A stretch of 64,000 nucleotides of DNA, taken from contig NZ_BCUT01000002.1 of NCBI RefSeq assembly GCF_001591365.1, positions 992,001-1,056,000 of the forward strand, given 5' to 3'. Every line of letters begins with the position of its first letter. Positions within the stretch are counted from its first letter, which is position 1. Shown here in pieces: positions 55,187-63,908 of the stretch. The translations under genes were made by a program, and so were the position numbers. The notes below the pieces were generated by a model, which saw only the letters and a list, made by a program, of their open reading frames with translations, searched no databases and was not told the DNA's origin. This DNA comes from Variovorax paradoxus NBRC 15149. Its GTDB lineage: Bacteria; Pseudomonadota; Gammaproteobacteria; Burkholderiales; Burkholderiaceae_C.

Positions 55187-56155
55187 TCAGTCGAGGCTCA
55201 ACTTGGCCTTGCTGGCGAGCGCCGCGAATTTCGCGATCTCCGCCTGTATCTGAGCGGCCATCTGCTCGGGCGTGTTGCCGATCGGCTCCGCGCCCATCTC
55301 CAGCCATTGCTTCTTCATCTCGGGCATCGCGAGGATTCGGGTGGAATCGGCGTGGATCTTGTCGACCACGGCCTTGGGCGTGCCGGCCGGCGCCATCAGA
55401 CCGAACCAGGTCGCGATGTCGAAACCGGTGAGACCCGCTTCCGACAGCGTCGGCACCTCGGGCAGTGCCGACGAGCGTCTGGCCGTGGCCACCGCCAGCG
55501 GGCGCAGCTTGCCGCCCTTGATGAGCGGCAAGCAGGAGGCCACCGTGTCGAACATCATCGTCGTCTGTCCGCCCATGAGGTCGACCAGCGCCGGGCTGCT
55601 GCCCTTGTAGGCGACGTGCAGGATGTCGGTGCCGGCCATGTCGTTGAACTGCTCGCCGATGAGGTGGTGCGCGGTGCCGGCACCGGTGCTGCCGTAGCTG
55701 AGCTTGCCGGGGTTCGCCTTGGCTTGCGCGATAAGCTCGGCCACGTTCTTCGCAGGGTTGGCGGCCGATACGATCAGCACGTTGGGCACGATGGCCAGCA
55801 CGGTGATCGGCGCCAGGTCCTTGCCGAAATCGTAGGGCAGCTTCTTGTAGACCGACTGCGCGATCGAGTGGTGCACCGCACCCATCAGCAGCGTGTAGCC
55901 GTCGGCCGGCGACTTGGCCACATAGTCGGCGCCCAACGTGAGGCCGGCGCCGGGCCGGTTCTCCACCACTACCGGCTGGCCCCACGCCTGCGACAGCTTC
56001 TGGCCGATGGCGCGGGCGATCTGGTCGGTGCTGCCGCCGGGCGGCGAGGGCACGACGATCTTGACCGGCTTGGCGGGCCACGCCTGGGCATGGACGGCGA
56101 GCGGTGCGGCGAGGGCCGCGGTCGCGAGCAGGGCGGCGTTCAGGAAGCGCTTCAT
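55187..56155 (-). CDS. Bug/TctC-type periplasmic substrate-binding protein
   Basis: 322 residues with a signal peptide ending near AVHAQ. Bug markers are KPVKIVVPSPPGGSTDQIAR, SPADGYTLLMG and DILHVAYKGSSPAL. It lies between the isopropylmalate-type dehydrogenase and the ABM gene, and a dicarboxylate such as tartrate or malate is a reasonable ligand. It is the third member of this receptor family in the window. Confidence 0.92.
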   Translation of the reverse strand: MKRFLNAALLATAALAAPLAVHAQAWPAKPVKIVVPSPPGGSTDQIARAIGQKLSQAWGQPVVVENRPGAGLTLGADYVAKSPADGYTLLMGAVHHSIAQSVYKKLPYDFGKDLAPITVLAIVPNVLIVSAANPAKNVAELIAQAKANPGKLSYGSTGAGTAHHLIGEQFNDMAGTDILHVAYKGSSPALVDLMGGQTTMMFDTVASCLPLIKGGKLRPLAVATARRSSALPEVPTLSEAGLTGFDIATWFGLMAPAGTPKAVVDKIHADSTRILAMPEMKKQWLEMGAEPIGNTPEQMAAQIQAEIAKFAALASKAKLSLD

Positions 56156-56227
56156 GGTTTTGTCTCCGCGTTGTTTGGAAAACGGGACGGCGGGCGTGGC
56201 CGCCGGCAGCACTGCCGCGTCGCGCAG

Positions 56228-57319
56228 CTAGGCCGCGCGCAGGGCGTTGGTGGCCGCGCGCGTGATGTCGGCCGTGCTGTGCATGCCGCCGAACTCCATC
56301 GGCCGCACCTGGCCGGTGGCGAACACCTGCTCGACCGCGCGTTCGATCAGCGCCGCGCCGTCGGCCAGTGCGGTGTCACCGCTGCGCTCAGCCAGCCACT
56401 CGAGCATCATGGCGGCCGACAGCAGCATCGCGGTCGGGTTCGCCTTGCCCTGGCCCGCAATGTCGGGCGCGGTGCCGTGCGCCGGCTGGAACAGTGCGTG
56501 CCTGTCGCCGATGTCGCCCGAGGGCGCCATGCCCATGCCGCCGACCAGCGCGGCAATGAGGTCCGACAGGATGTCGCCGAACATGTTCTCGGTGACCAGC
56601 ACGTCGTAGGTCCACGGCTTCATCACCAGGTTGAGTGCCATCGCATCGACATAGCCGCTGTCGGCCGCCACCGCCGGATGGCGCGCCGCGACTTCCTCGA
56701 ACACCTTGCGGAAGAAGGCCATCGAGGCGAAGACGTTGGCCTTGTCCACGTTGGTCACGCGGCCTGCGCGGCCCAGCCGCTCGGCCCGGCGTGCGGCCAG
56801 GCGGAAGGCGAATTCGCAGATGCGTGTCGTGCCGTGGCGCGTGATACGCATGGTGTCGAACACTTCCTGGTCACCGCGTACGTCGCCGCGGCCGCGGGCA
56901 TAGAACAGGCCTTCGGTGCTCTCGCGCACCAGCACCAGGTCGATGTGCTCGGCCTTAGGGTTCGACAACGGCGTGGGCAGGCCGCGGAAGGTGCGGATCG
57001 GCCGCACGCCGGCATAGAGGTCGAAGTGCATGCGCAGGTCGAGCTGCGGAATGATCTCGGTGCCGTCGGCGCCGCGCACGTGCGGCAGGCCCATCGCACC
57101 GAACAGGATGGCGTCCGCGCTCTCACAGCGGCGCAGCGTGGTCTCGGGCAGCGCGACGCCGCTGTCGAGATAGTGCTGTGCGCCGGCCGGCAGCCATTCG
57201 AGTGCCAGCGCACGGCCGACGCGCGGCTGCACGGCTTCCAGTACGGCCTGCGCCGCGTGCATGACTTCGGTGCCGATGCCGTCTCCCGGCAGGACGGCGA
57301 TGCGGTAGTTCTTTTCCAT
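56228..57319 (-). CDS. Tartrate/isopropylmalate-type dehydrogenase
   Basis: 363 residues from MEKNYRIAVLPGDGIGTEV. The family pattern includes LVRESTEGLFYARGRG, NVDKANVFASMAFFRKV, ENMFGDILSDLIAALVGGMG and AHGTAPDIAGQGKANP. Such NAD-dependent decarboxylating dehydrogenases act on tartrate, malate or isopropylmalate-like substrates. The tartrate dehydrogenase type is more likely, as no leu genes are near and a GntR regulator and Bug receptor flank it. Confidence 0.9.
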   Translation of the reverse strand: MEKNYRIAVLPGDGIGTEVMHAAQAVLEAVQPRVGRALALEWLPAGAQHYLDSGVALPETTLRRCESADAILFGAMGLPHVRGADGTEIIPQLDLRMHFDLYAGVRPIRTFRGLPTPLSNPKAEHIDLVLVRESTEGLFYARGRGDVRGDQEVFDTMRITRHGTTRICEFAFRLAARRAERLGRAGRVTNVDKANVFASMAFFRKVFEEVAARHPAVAADSGYVDAMALNLVMKPWTYDVLVTENMFGDILSDLIAALVGGMGMAPSGDIGDRHALFQPAHGTAPDIAGQGKANPTAMLLSAAMMLEWLAERSGDTALADGAALIERAVEQVFATGQVRPMEFGGMHSTADITRAATNALRAA

Positions 57320-57376
57320 GGGAGAGAGGGGCTTGTGTGGCGTGAGAAGGGAAGAAGAAAAAAACATCCAGCCGGG

Positions 57377-58078
57377 CTACATCTGCTGCAGGCGGTAGCG
57401 CTCGAACAGCGCCAGCAGCTCGCGGCTCGCGCGCTGGCGGTGGGCTCGGTTCACTGCCGATGCGCCGGCCGAATCGCCGGCGCGCAGGCACTCCACCAGC
57501 GCTGTGTGTTCCTGCGTTGAATTCACCGGCTTGGGCCGCAGCCGCAGCGTGAACATGCGGGCGCGGTGCGCGCGGTCCCAGTGACTGAAGACGGCCTCGG
57601 TCAGCAGGCGGTTGCCGGCCATGGTGACCAGCTGCGCATGGAAGCTCTCGTCGGCGCGTGCCCAGGCGTCGAGATCGTCCTTGGCCAATGCGTGTTCCAT
57701 CGCCTGCGTCGCGCGCACCAGCGGCGCCAGCTCGGAGTCCGACGGGCGGCGTGTTGCCACGATCTCGACGGCCAGGCTTTCGAGCGCGGTGAGGATCTCG
57801 TAGATCTCGCGCATGTCAGTGGCCGACATCGGCAGCACGCGCATACCGTGGCGCGGGATCACCTGCACCAGGCCTTCGCGCTCGAGCCGGATCAGCGCTT
57901 CGCGCACCGGTGTGCGGCTCAGGCCGAGCTCCAGCGCGATCTCCTGCTCCAGCGCCTGATGGCCGGGCGGCCATATGTTGTCGAGGATGCGCCGGCGCAG
58001 GCTTTCATAGGCCGCGTCCGTGCGCGAGAGCGCAGGCGAGGCAGCCGGGGGTGGGGTCGTGGTGCGCGGGGTGGGCAT
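57377..58078 (-). CDS. GntR-family (FadR-type) transcriptional regulator
   Basis: 233 residues. The winged HTH (LEQEIALELGLSRTPVREAL) is followed by an FCD-type all-helical ligand domain (EIYEILTALESLAVEIVAT, ADESFHAQLVTMAGNRLL). It is the first gene of the minus-strand unit (58 nt before the dehydrogenase gene) and sits next to an 8-bp palindrome at 58105-58130, its probable operator. Confidence 0.9.
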   Translation of the reverse strand: MPTPRTTTPPPAASPALSRTDAAYESLRRRILDNIWPPGHQALEQEIALELGLSRTPVREALIRLEREGLVQVIPRHGMRVLPMSATDMREIYEILTALESLAVEIVATRRPSDSELAPLVRATQAMEHALAKDDLDAWARADESFHAQLVTMAGNRLLTEAVFSHWDRAHRARMFTLRLRPKPVNSTQEHTALVECLRAGDSAGASAVNRAHRQRASRELLALFERYRLQQM

Positions 58079-58104
58079 GGACGAGTCCGGGTCGGATGGT
58101 CAAA

Positions 58105-58130
58105 TAACGTATGAATTAATGTATACGTTA
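58105..58130. promoter_or_regulatory. 8-bp palindrome upstream of the GntR gene
   Basis: TAACGTAT (58105-58112) and ATACGTTA (58123-58130) are perfect inverted arms with a 10-base AT-rich centre. It lies about 27 bases before the GntR start. This AT-rich spot is unlike its surroundings and is a likely promoter-operator for the unit. Confidence 0.65.
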
Positions 58131-58194
58131 ATCGGAATGCCGTTGCCTGGGAAAACCCGGACGCGCACGCGCTCGCTATATTCCTCCCTCCAGA

Positions 58195-58209
58195 GTTGTT
58201 CTGTACAAC
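58195..58209. promoter_or_regulatory. NrtR-type box upstream of nrtR
   Basis: GTTGTTCTGTACAAC has seven-base arms around one base with one mismatch. It is identical in form to the two boxes before the NAD operon, so nrtR is probably self-regulated. Confidence 0.65.
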
Positions 58210-58232
58210 CCAAATCAAGAGGAGCTCGCGCC

Positions 58233-58967
58233 TTGAAGCCATCCCCCAAGAAGCAGGCCGGCCTGAACTTTCCCAGGCCGCTGGTCACCGTCGACGTGGT
58301 CATCTTCACCGTGCTGGAAGATGCGCTGAAGGTCATGCTGGTACGTCGCCCGAGCAACCCTGACGATCCCTTTCCGGGGCGCTGGGCGCTTCCCGGCGGG
58401 TTCATCGACGTCGACAGGGACGCCAGCCTGCTCGACTGCGCACTGCGCAAGCTGCGCGAGAAGACCGGGGTTGCCGCACCGTATCTCGAGCAGCTGGGCA
58501 GTTGGGGCGGCGCGCATCGCGATCCGCGCGGCTGGTCGGCCACGCACGCCTTCTTCGCGCTGATGCCGGCCCGGGACCTGGTGCCCGACCAAGGCGTGAA
58601 TGCCGCGCAGGTCGAATGGATGGACGCCGCTGCCGCGGGTCGCAAGCGCCTGGCGTTCGATCATGCGGAGATCCTGGCCAGCGCCATCGCCCGGCTGCGC
58701 AGCAAGGTGGAATACACCTCGCTGCCGGCCTTCCTGCTGAACGAGCCCTTCACGCTGCCGCAGCTGCAGCACACCTACGAGGTCGTGCTCGGCCGAGCCG
58801 TCGACAAGAGCGCCTTCCGCAAGCGGATGCTCGATGGCGGCTTCATGGAAGAGGCGGGGATGGTGGAGGGCGCCTCCGGCCGGCCGGCCATGGGCTACCG
58901 GCTGCGCGACCGGTCCCAGGCGGCGCTGTTTCCCCGCACCTTCAGCCCGCGCGACGCCGAGGCTTGA
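58233..58967 (+). CDS. nrtR: NrtR-type Nudix-like repressor of NAD metabolism
   Basis: 244 residues beginning with TTG at 58233 (AAGAGGAG upstream). The N-terminal Nudix-like domain (TVDVVIFTVLEDALKVMLVR, RWALPGGFID) has a degenerate Nudix box (RKLREKTG in place of REUxEExGU), so it probably senses ADP-ribose without hydrolysis. The C-terminal winged helix (FTLPQLQHTYEVVLGRAVDK, SAFRKRMLDGGFM) is the NrtR DNA-binding part. The downstream genes are all NAD-related, and matching boxes precede both nrtR and the operon. Confidence 0.9.
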   Translation: MKPSPKKQAGLNFPRPLVTVDVVIFTVLEDALKVMLVRRPSNPDDPFPGRWALPGGFIDVDRDASLLDCALRKLREKTGVAAPYLEQLGSWGGAHRDPRGWSATHAFFALMPARDLVPDQGVNAAQVEWMDAAAAGRKRLAFDHAEILASAIARLRSKVEYTSLPAFLLNEPFTLPQLQHTYEVVLGRAVDKSAFRKRMLDGGFMEEAGMVEGASGRPAMGYRLRDRSQAALFPRTFSPRDAEA

Positions 58968-58981
58968 CTTTCTCCGTCATG

Positions 58982-59019
58982 GTTGTACAGTGCAACCAAA
59001 GAGAGTTGTACAGTACAAC
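58982..59019. promoter_or_regulatory. Two tandem NrtR-type boxes before the NAD operon
   Basis: GTTGTACAGTGCAAC (58982-58996, one mismatch) and GTTGTACAGTACAAC (59005-59019, perfect) have 7-base arms around a central A, 23 bases apart centre to centre. They lie 21 bases before the nicotinamidase-like gene start. Confidence 0.8.
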
Positions 59020-59039
59020 TAACACAAGAGGACCCCGCC

Positions 59040-59903
59040 ATGAAGCAGAACATCCATCTCCTCGTGATCGATCCGCAGAACGACTTCTGCGACCTGCCGG
59101 CCGACTGGCTCGGCATCGACGCCGCCACGGGCGCGCCGCTGCAGCCGGCCCTGCCGGTGGCCGGTGCCCACGCCGACATGTTGAGGCTGGCCGGCCTGAT
59201 CCGCGAAGGGGGAGGCGGCATCGCCGGCATCACGGTCACGCTGGACTCGCACCACAGGTTCGACATCGCGCATCCCACGTTCTGGCAGGCGCGCGGCGGC
59301 GGCGCGGTGGCGCCCTTCACCGCGATCACCGCGGCGCAGGTTCGCGGCGGCGACTACCGGCCCCGCGACGCCGCGGCCCTGCCGCGCGCGCTGGCCTACC
59401 TTGACGAACTCGAGCGCAGGGGCCGCTACACGCTGATGGTGTGGCCGGTGCACTGCGAGATCGGCAGCTGGGGCCACAACGTGCATGCCGCCGTCAAGGC
59501 CGCCTACAACGCCTGGGAAGACGCACAGGCCGGCCTGGTGGAGAAGGTCGCCAAGGGCAGCAATCCCTGGACCGAGCACTACAGCGCCATCCAGGCCGAA
59601 GTGCCGGATGCGGAGGATCCCGGCACCGCGCTCAACATGCGGCTGGTCGCGTCGCTCGACCGCGCCGACCTGATCGTGATTGCGGGCGAAGCCAGCAGCC
59701 ATTGCGTGAAGGCCACCACCGAGCACATCGCCGCCCACCTGCCGTCGGGCAGGCCCGCCAAGCTGGTGCTCGTCACCGACTGCATGAGCCCGGTGACCGG
59801 CTTCGAGGCGCAGCACCAGGCCTTCCTCGACGACATGGCCGCGCGCGGCGCGCAGCTGCGCAGCAGCGCCGAAGTGCGCGCACTGCTGGCGGCCAACGCC
59901 TGA
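59040..59903 (+). CDS. Nicotinamidase-like cysteine hydrolase (isochorismatase family)
   Basis: 287 residues. Catalytic Asp in LLVIDPQNDF (D11), metal-binding DSHHRFDIAH and the catalytic cysteine in ASSHCVKATTE are present. The protein is longer than usual nicotinamidases (about 200 residues), with extra segments around 80-150. Its place at the head of the NAD operon, behind two NrtR boxes, favours nicotinamide deamidation to nicotinate, feeding PncB next door. Confidence 0.85.
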   Translation: MKQNIHLLVIDPQNDFCDLPADWLGIDAATGAPLQPALPVAGAHADMLRLAGLIREGGGGIAGITVTLDSHHRFDIAHPTFWQARGGGAVAPFTAITAAQVRGGDYRPRDAAALPRALAYLDELERRGRYTLMVWPVHCEIGSWGHNVHAAVKAAYNAWEDAQAGLVEKVAKGSNPWTEHYSAIQAEVPDAEDPGTALNMRLVASLDRADLIVIAGEASSHCVKATTEHIAAHLPSGRPAKLVLVTDCMSPVTGFEAQHQAFLDDMAARGAQLRSSAEVRALLAANA

Positions 59904-59928
59904 CGCCAACCCGCCCAAGGAGCACACC

Positions 59929-61116
59929 ATGCAACCGATCATCCAGAGCCTGCTCGACACCGACCTGTACAAGTTCACGATGTGGCAGGCCATGCTGCAC
60001 AGCCACCCGCAGACGCAGGCGGAGTACAGCTTCGTGTGCCGCAACCAGCCGGCCTATCCGCTGGCCGAGCTGCTGGCGGACGTCAACGCGCAACTCGACC
60101 ACCTGTGCACGCTGCGCTTTGCGCCCGGCGAACTCGCCTACCTGCGCGGCCTGCGCTACATCAAGAGCGACTTCGTCGACTTCCTGCGCATCTTCAGCTT
60201 CCAGCGCGAATTCATCACCGCCGCGGCCGAAGGCGATGCGCTGCGCGTCCGTGCGGTCGGCCCGCAGGTGCACACGATGGCGTTCGAGATCTTCGTGCTC
60301 GCGATCGTCAACGAGCTGTACTTCCGCCGCTTCGATGCCGAGGCGGCGCTGGCCGAGGGCCGCCGGCGCCTGCACGCCAAGATCGAACTGCTGCGCGGTT
60401 TTGCGGAAGAGCCGGCGGCGCGGCATCCATTCGAGTTCTTCGACTTCGGCGTGCGGCGCCGCTTCTCCCGCGACTGGCAGCGCGAAATGGTCGGCACGCT
60501 CAAGCGCGAGGTGCCGATGTATTTCAAGGGCACCTCCAACGTGCTGCTGGCCAAGGAGCTGGAGCTGGTGCCCATCGGCACCATGGCGCACGAGTACCTG
60601 CAGACCTACCAGGCGCTCGGCGTGCGGCTGCGCGACTTCCAGAACGCCGCGCTCGAAGGCTGGGTGCAGGAGTACCGCGGCGACCTGGGCGTGGCGCTGA
60701 CCGACGTGGTCGGCATGGATGCCTTCCTGGCTGATTTCGACCTGTATTTCGCCAAGCTGTTCGACGGCCTTCGCCACGACTCGGGCGATCCGGTCGCCTG
60801 GGGCGAGAAGGCGCTGGCGCACTACGCCAGGCTGCGCATCGATGCGCATACCAAGCGGCTGGTGTTCTCCGACGGGCTCGACCTGCCAACGGCGATCCGG
60901 CTGTACCGCACCTTCGCCGACCGCACGCAGACCGGCTTCGGCATCGGCACCCACCTGAGCAACGACGTCGGCCTCACGCCGCTGAACATCGTGATGAAGC
61001 TCACGGCCTGCAACGGCCAGCCGGTGGCCAAGCTGTCGGACAGCCCGGGCAAGACGCTGTGCGAAGACCAGACCTTCCTGGCCTACCTGCGCCAGGTCTT
61101 CCAGATCGAGGGGTGA
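59929..61116 (+). CDS. pncB: Nicotinate phosphoribosyltransferase
   Basis: 395 residues. The start MQPIIQSLLDTDLYKFTMWQ is the typical PncB N-terminus; RRRFSRDWQREMVG, GTSNVLLAKELELVPIGTMA and LRHDSGDPVAWGEKAL follow. It makes nicotinate mononucleotide from nicotinate and PRPP. AAGGAG lies before the ATG. It is the second gene of the salvage operon. Confidence 0.95.
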   Translation: MQPIIQSLLDTDLYKFTMWQAMLHSHPQTQAEYSFVCRNQPAYPLAELLADVNAQLDHLCTLRFAPGELAYLRGLRYIKSDFVDFLRIFSFQREFITAAAEGDALRVRAVGPQVHTMAFEIFVLAIVNELYFRRFDAEAALAEGRRRLHAKIELLRGFAEEPAARHPFEFFDFGVRRRFSRDWQREMVGTLKREVPMYFKGTSNVLLAKELELVPIGTMAHEYLQTYQALGVRLRDFQNAALEGWVQEYRGDLGVALTDVVGMDAFLADFDLYFAKLFDGLRHDSGDPVAWGEKALAHYARLRIDAHTKRLVFSDGLDLPTAIRLYRTFADRTQTGFGIGTHLSNDVGLTPLNIVMKLTACNGQPVAKLSDSPGKTLCEDQTFLAYLRQVFQIEG

Positions 61117-61120
61117 GGCC

Positions 61121-62821
61121 ATGCTCCGCATCACTGTCGCCCAGCTCAACCCCATGATCGGCGACCTGGCCGGCAACGCCGCGCGGATGATCGAGGCCGC
61201 GCGCCGGGCCGCGGCCGACGAGGCCGACCTGGTGGTCTTCTCCGAGCTGTCGCTCACCGCCTACTACCCGGCCGACCTCCTGGAGGAAGAGGGCTTCATG
61301 GACCGCGTGGAGGAGGCGTTCGGGCAGCTGCTCTCGGCCTCGCGCGAGATGCCGGCGCTGCACTGGGCGGTCGGCCTGCCGGCGCGGCGCGAGGGCGCGG
61401 GCAAGAAGCTTCGCAACGTGCTGCGCGTCATTTGCGCGGGCGAAGTGCGGCTCGAATATGCCAAGCAGCTGCTGCCGACCTACAACGTCTTCGACGAGCG
61501 CCGGCACTTCGAGCCGGGCCCCGACGTGGCACGCGTGCTGCGCATCCGCGACGCGCGCGTGGGATTCCTGATCTGCGAGGACGGCTGGAACGACGAGGGC
61601 GAGGACTACCTCGTCAATCCCTTCGACCGCATGCGCGATGCCGCGCCCGACCTCGTGGTGTCGATCAACGCGAGTCCCTCGAACATCGGCAAGCGCGAGC
61701 AGCGGCACCGCATCTTCGGCGCGGCCAGCCGCCGCAACGGGCTGCCGATCCTCTACGTCAACCAGGTGGGCGGGCACGACCAGCTGGTGTATGACGGGGC
61801 CTCGTTCGCCGTCGAGCCGCAGGCCGGCGTGGTGTACGAGGCGCACCGCTTCGCGGAGGACCTGCGCACCCTGCGCTTCGAGGACGGCCGCTTTCTCACG
61901 CCGGCCGGCGAAGCACCGCCGCCTGTGCCGCCGCAAGGCCTGCCGACGCTGGAGTTCTACCGCCAGCAGATCGTGCTGGGCCTGCGCGACTATGCGCGGC
62001 GCTGCGGCTTCCGGCAGGCGGTGGTCGGCTCGTCCGGCGGCATTGATTCGGCGCTGACGCTCGCGCTGGCGGTCGAGGCGCTGGGCGCGCAGAACGTCGT
62101 CGCCATCACCATGCCGTCGCGCTTTTCCTCGGCGGGCTCGGTGGACGATTCCGAAAGGCTGTGCCGCAACCTCGGCGTGCCGCTCAAGGCGCATGCCATC
62201 GCGGGCGTCGTTTCGCAGTTCGAGCAAGGCTTCGAGACGGCCTTCGGCCAAGGGCTGCAAGGCGTGGCGCTGGAAAATCTGCAGGCGCGCGTGCGCGGCA
62301 CGGTCCTCATGGGCTACTCCAACAGCTTCGGCCACCTGCTGCTGACCACGGGCAACAAGTCCGAGATCTCGGTCGGCTACTGCACGCTGTATGGCGACAC
62401 CAACGGTGGCCTGGGCCTGATCGGCGACCTCTACAAGACCGAGGTCTTCGCGTTGTCGCGACACTTGAACGCACAGGCCGGACGCGAGCTCATCCCGCAG
62501 GCCATCCTCGACAAGGAACCCTCTGCCGAGCTGGCGCCGGGGCAGAAGGACGCCGACAGCCTGCCGCCGTATGACGTGCTCGACGAAGTCCTCAAGCTGC
62601 TGATCGAAGGCGAGCGGCTCGGGGCGGAGGAGTACGCGCAGGCGCGCAGCTTCGTCGACCGGCTGCGCGCCACGCCCGGGGGCGAGGCGCTGGTCGAGCG
62701 CATCCGCGGCATGGTCGCGCGCAACGAGTACAAGCGGCGGCAGTCGCCGCCCATCGTTCGGGTCAGGCCCCGGGCATTCGGCTCGGGCCGCCAGATGCCG
62801 ATTGCGGCCCGCTGGAACTGA
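61121..62821 (+). CDS. nadE: NAD+ synthetase, glutamine-hydrolysing
   Basis: 566 residues in two domains. An N-terminal nitrilase-like glutaminase has Glu in VVFSELSLTAY, Lys in EYAKQLLPTYN and Cys in GFLICEDGWND. The C-terminal synthetase has the ATP loop VVGSSGGIDSALT and TGNKSEISVGYCTLYGD. It amidates nicotinate adenine dinucleotide to NAD. It begins 4 nt after pncB. Confidence 0.95.
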   Translation: MLRITVAQLNPMIGDLAGNAARMIEAARRAAADEADLVVFSELSLTAYYPADLLEEEGFMDRVEEAFGQLLSASREMPALHWAVGLPARREGAGKKLRNVLRVICAGEVRLEYAKQLLPTYNVFDERRHFEPGPDVARVLRIRDARVGFLICEDGWNDEGEDYLVNPFDRMRDAAPDLVVSINASPSNIGKREQRHRIFGAASRRNGLPILYVNQVGGHDQLVYDGASFAVEPQAGVVYEAHRFAEDLRTLRFEDGRFLTPAGEAPPPVPPQGLPTLEFYRQQIVLGLRDYARRCGFRQAVVGSSGGIDSALTLALAVEALGAQNVVAITMPSRFSSAGSVDDSERLCRNLGVPLKAHAIAGVVSQFEQGFETAFGQGLQGVALENLQARVRGTVLMGYSNSFGHLLLTTGNKSEISVGYCTLYGDTNGGLGLIGDLYKTEVFALSRHLNAQAGRELIPQAILDKEPSAELAPGQKDADSLPPYDVLDEVLKLLIEGERLGAEEYAQARSFVDRLRATPGGEALVERIRGMVARNEYKRRQSPPIVRVRPRAFGSGRQMPIAARWN

Positions 62822-62831
62822 GGATGACAAG

Positions 62832-63908
62832 ATGACAAGCACGAACAAGGCGCCCGATGTCGCCGTCTACATCGGACGCTTCCAGATCTTCCACAACGCC
62901 CAGCTGGCGCTGCTGCACCGCGCGCTCGCCGCCGCGCCCGAGTGCGTGGTGGTGCTCGGCTCGGCCTTCCAGGCGCGCACGCCGCGCAATCCCTTCACCT
63001 GGCAAGAGCGCGCCGAGATGATCCGCGTCGCGCTGCCGGAAGCGGAGCGCCAGCGGCTGAAGTTCCTGCCGGTGCGCGACCACTACGACTCCGCGCGATG
63101 GGTCGCGGCGGTGAAGCAGGGCCTGGCCCGGCTGCATCCCGGCCAGCCGTCGGTCGTGCTGGTCGGGCACCTGAAGGATGCGACCAGCAGCTACCTGCGC
63201 GACTTTCCCGGCTGGGCGCTCGACGACGCCGGGCGCCGCGGCGACATCCATGCGAGCGCGCTGCGCGACGCCTATTTCGGGGCGGCCCACGATGGTTCGC
63301 TGGAGCCGGCCTTGGCAGCCCTCGCCGGCCAGGCGCCGGAGAGCACGCTGCAGTTCCTGCGCGCCTGGGCCCGCCTGCCGCCTTATGCGGTGCTGGCGCA
63401 GGAATGGGAGAGCCTGCGCCGCGAGAAGGCGCTGTGGGCCGGCTCGCCGTACCCGCCGGTCTTCGTCACGGTCGATGCGGTCGTCCAGTGCGGGCGCCAG
63501 GTGCTGCTGATCCGGCGCGGCCGCTCGCCTGGCAAGGGTTTGTTCGCGGTGCCGGGCGGTTTTCTCGAGCCGCGCGAGACCGTGTGGCAGTCGGCCTTGC
63601 GCGAGCTGGAAGAGGAAACCGGCCTGCGCCTTCTGGACAGCGACATCGAAGCCGCCTTCAAGGCGGTGCAGGTGTTCGACCACCCCGACCGCAGCCAGCG
63701 CGGCCGCGTCATCACCCACGCGCACTGGTTCGACCTGGGCCCGCGCCGCCCGCCCGAACTGACCGCCGGCGACGACGCCGCGGACGCCCGGTGGGTGCCC
63801 ATCGACCAGCTGGCCGGCATGGAGGACCAGTTCCATGACGACCACTTCCACATCCTCGATTTCTTCTTCGGGTTGACCGCGGACAACGCGCAGGGCGGTA
63901 CCGCATGA
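62832..63908 (+). CDS. Bifunctional NMN adenylyltransferase / Nudix hydrolase
   Basis: 358 residues. The N-terminal nucleotidyltransferase (VAVYIGRFQIFHNAQLALL, a GRFxPxH-like site with FQIFH) is followed by a Nudix domain with an intact box (GGFLEPRETVWQSALRELEE, ETGL). This NadM-Nudix fusion makes NAD from NMN (or NaMN) and hydrolyses ADP-ribose. GAGG lies before the ATG at 62832. The stop overlaps the next gene by four bases. Confidence 0.93.
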   Translation: MTSTNKAPDVAVYIGRFQIFHNAQLALLHRALAAAPECVVVLGSAFQARTPRNPFTWQERAEMIRVALPEAERQRLKFLPVRDHYDSARWVAAVKQGLARLHPGQPSVVLVGHLKDATSSYLRDFPGWALDDAGRRGDIHASALRDAYFGAAHDGSLEPALAALAGQAPESTLQFLRAWARLPPYAVLAQEWESLRREKALWAGSPYPPVFVTVDAVVQCGRQVLLIRRGRSPGKGLFAVPGGFLEPRETVWQSALRELEEETGLRLLDSDIEAAFKAVQVFDHPDRSQRGRVITHAHWFDLGPRRPPELTAGDDAADARWVPIDQLAGMEDQFHDDHFHILDFFFGLTADNAQGGTA

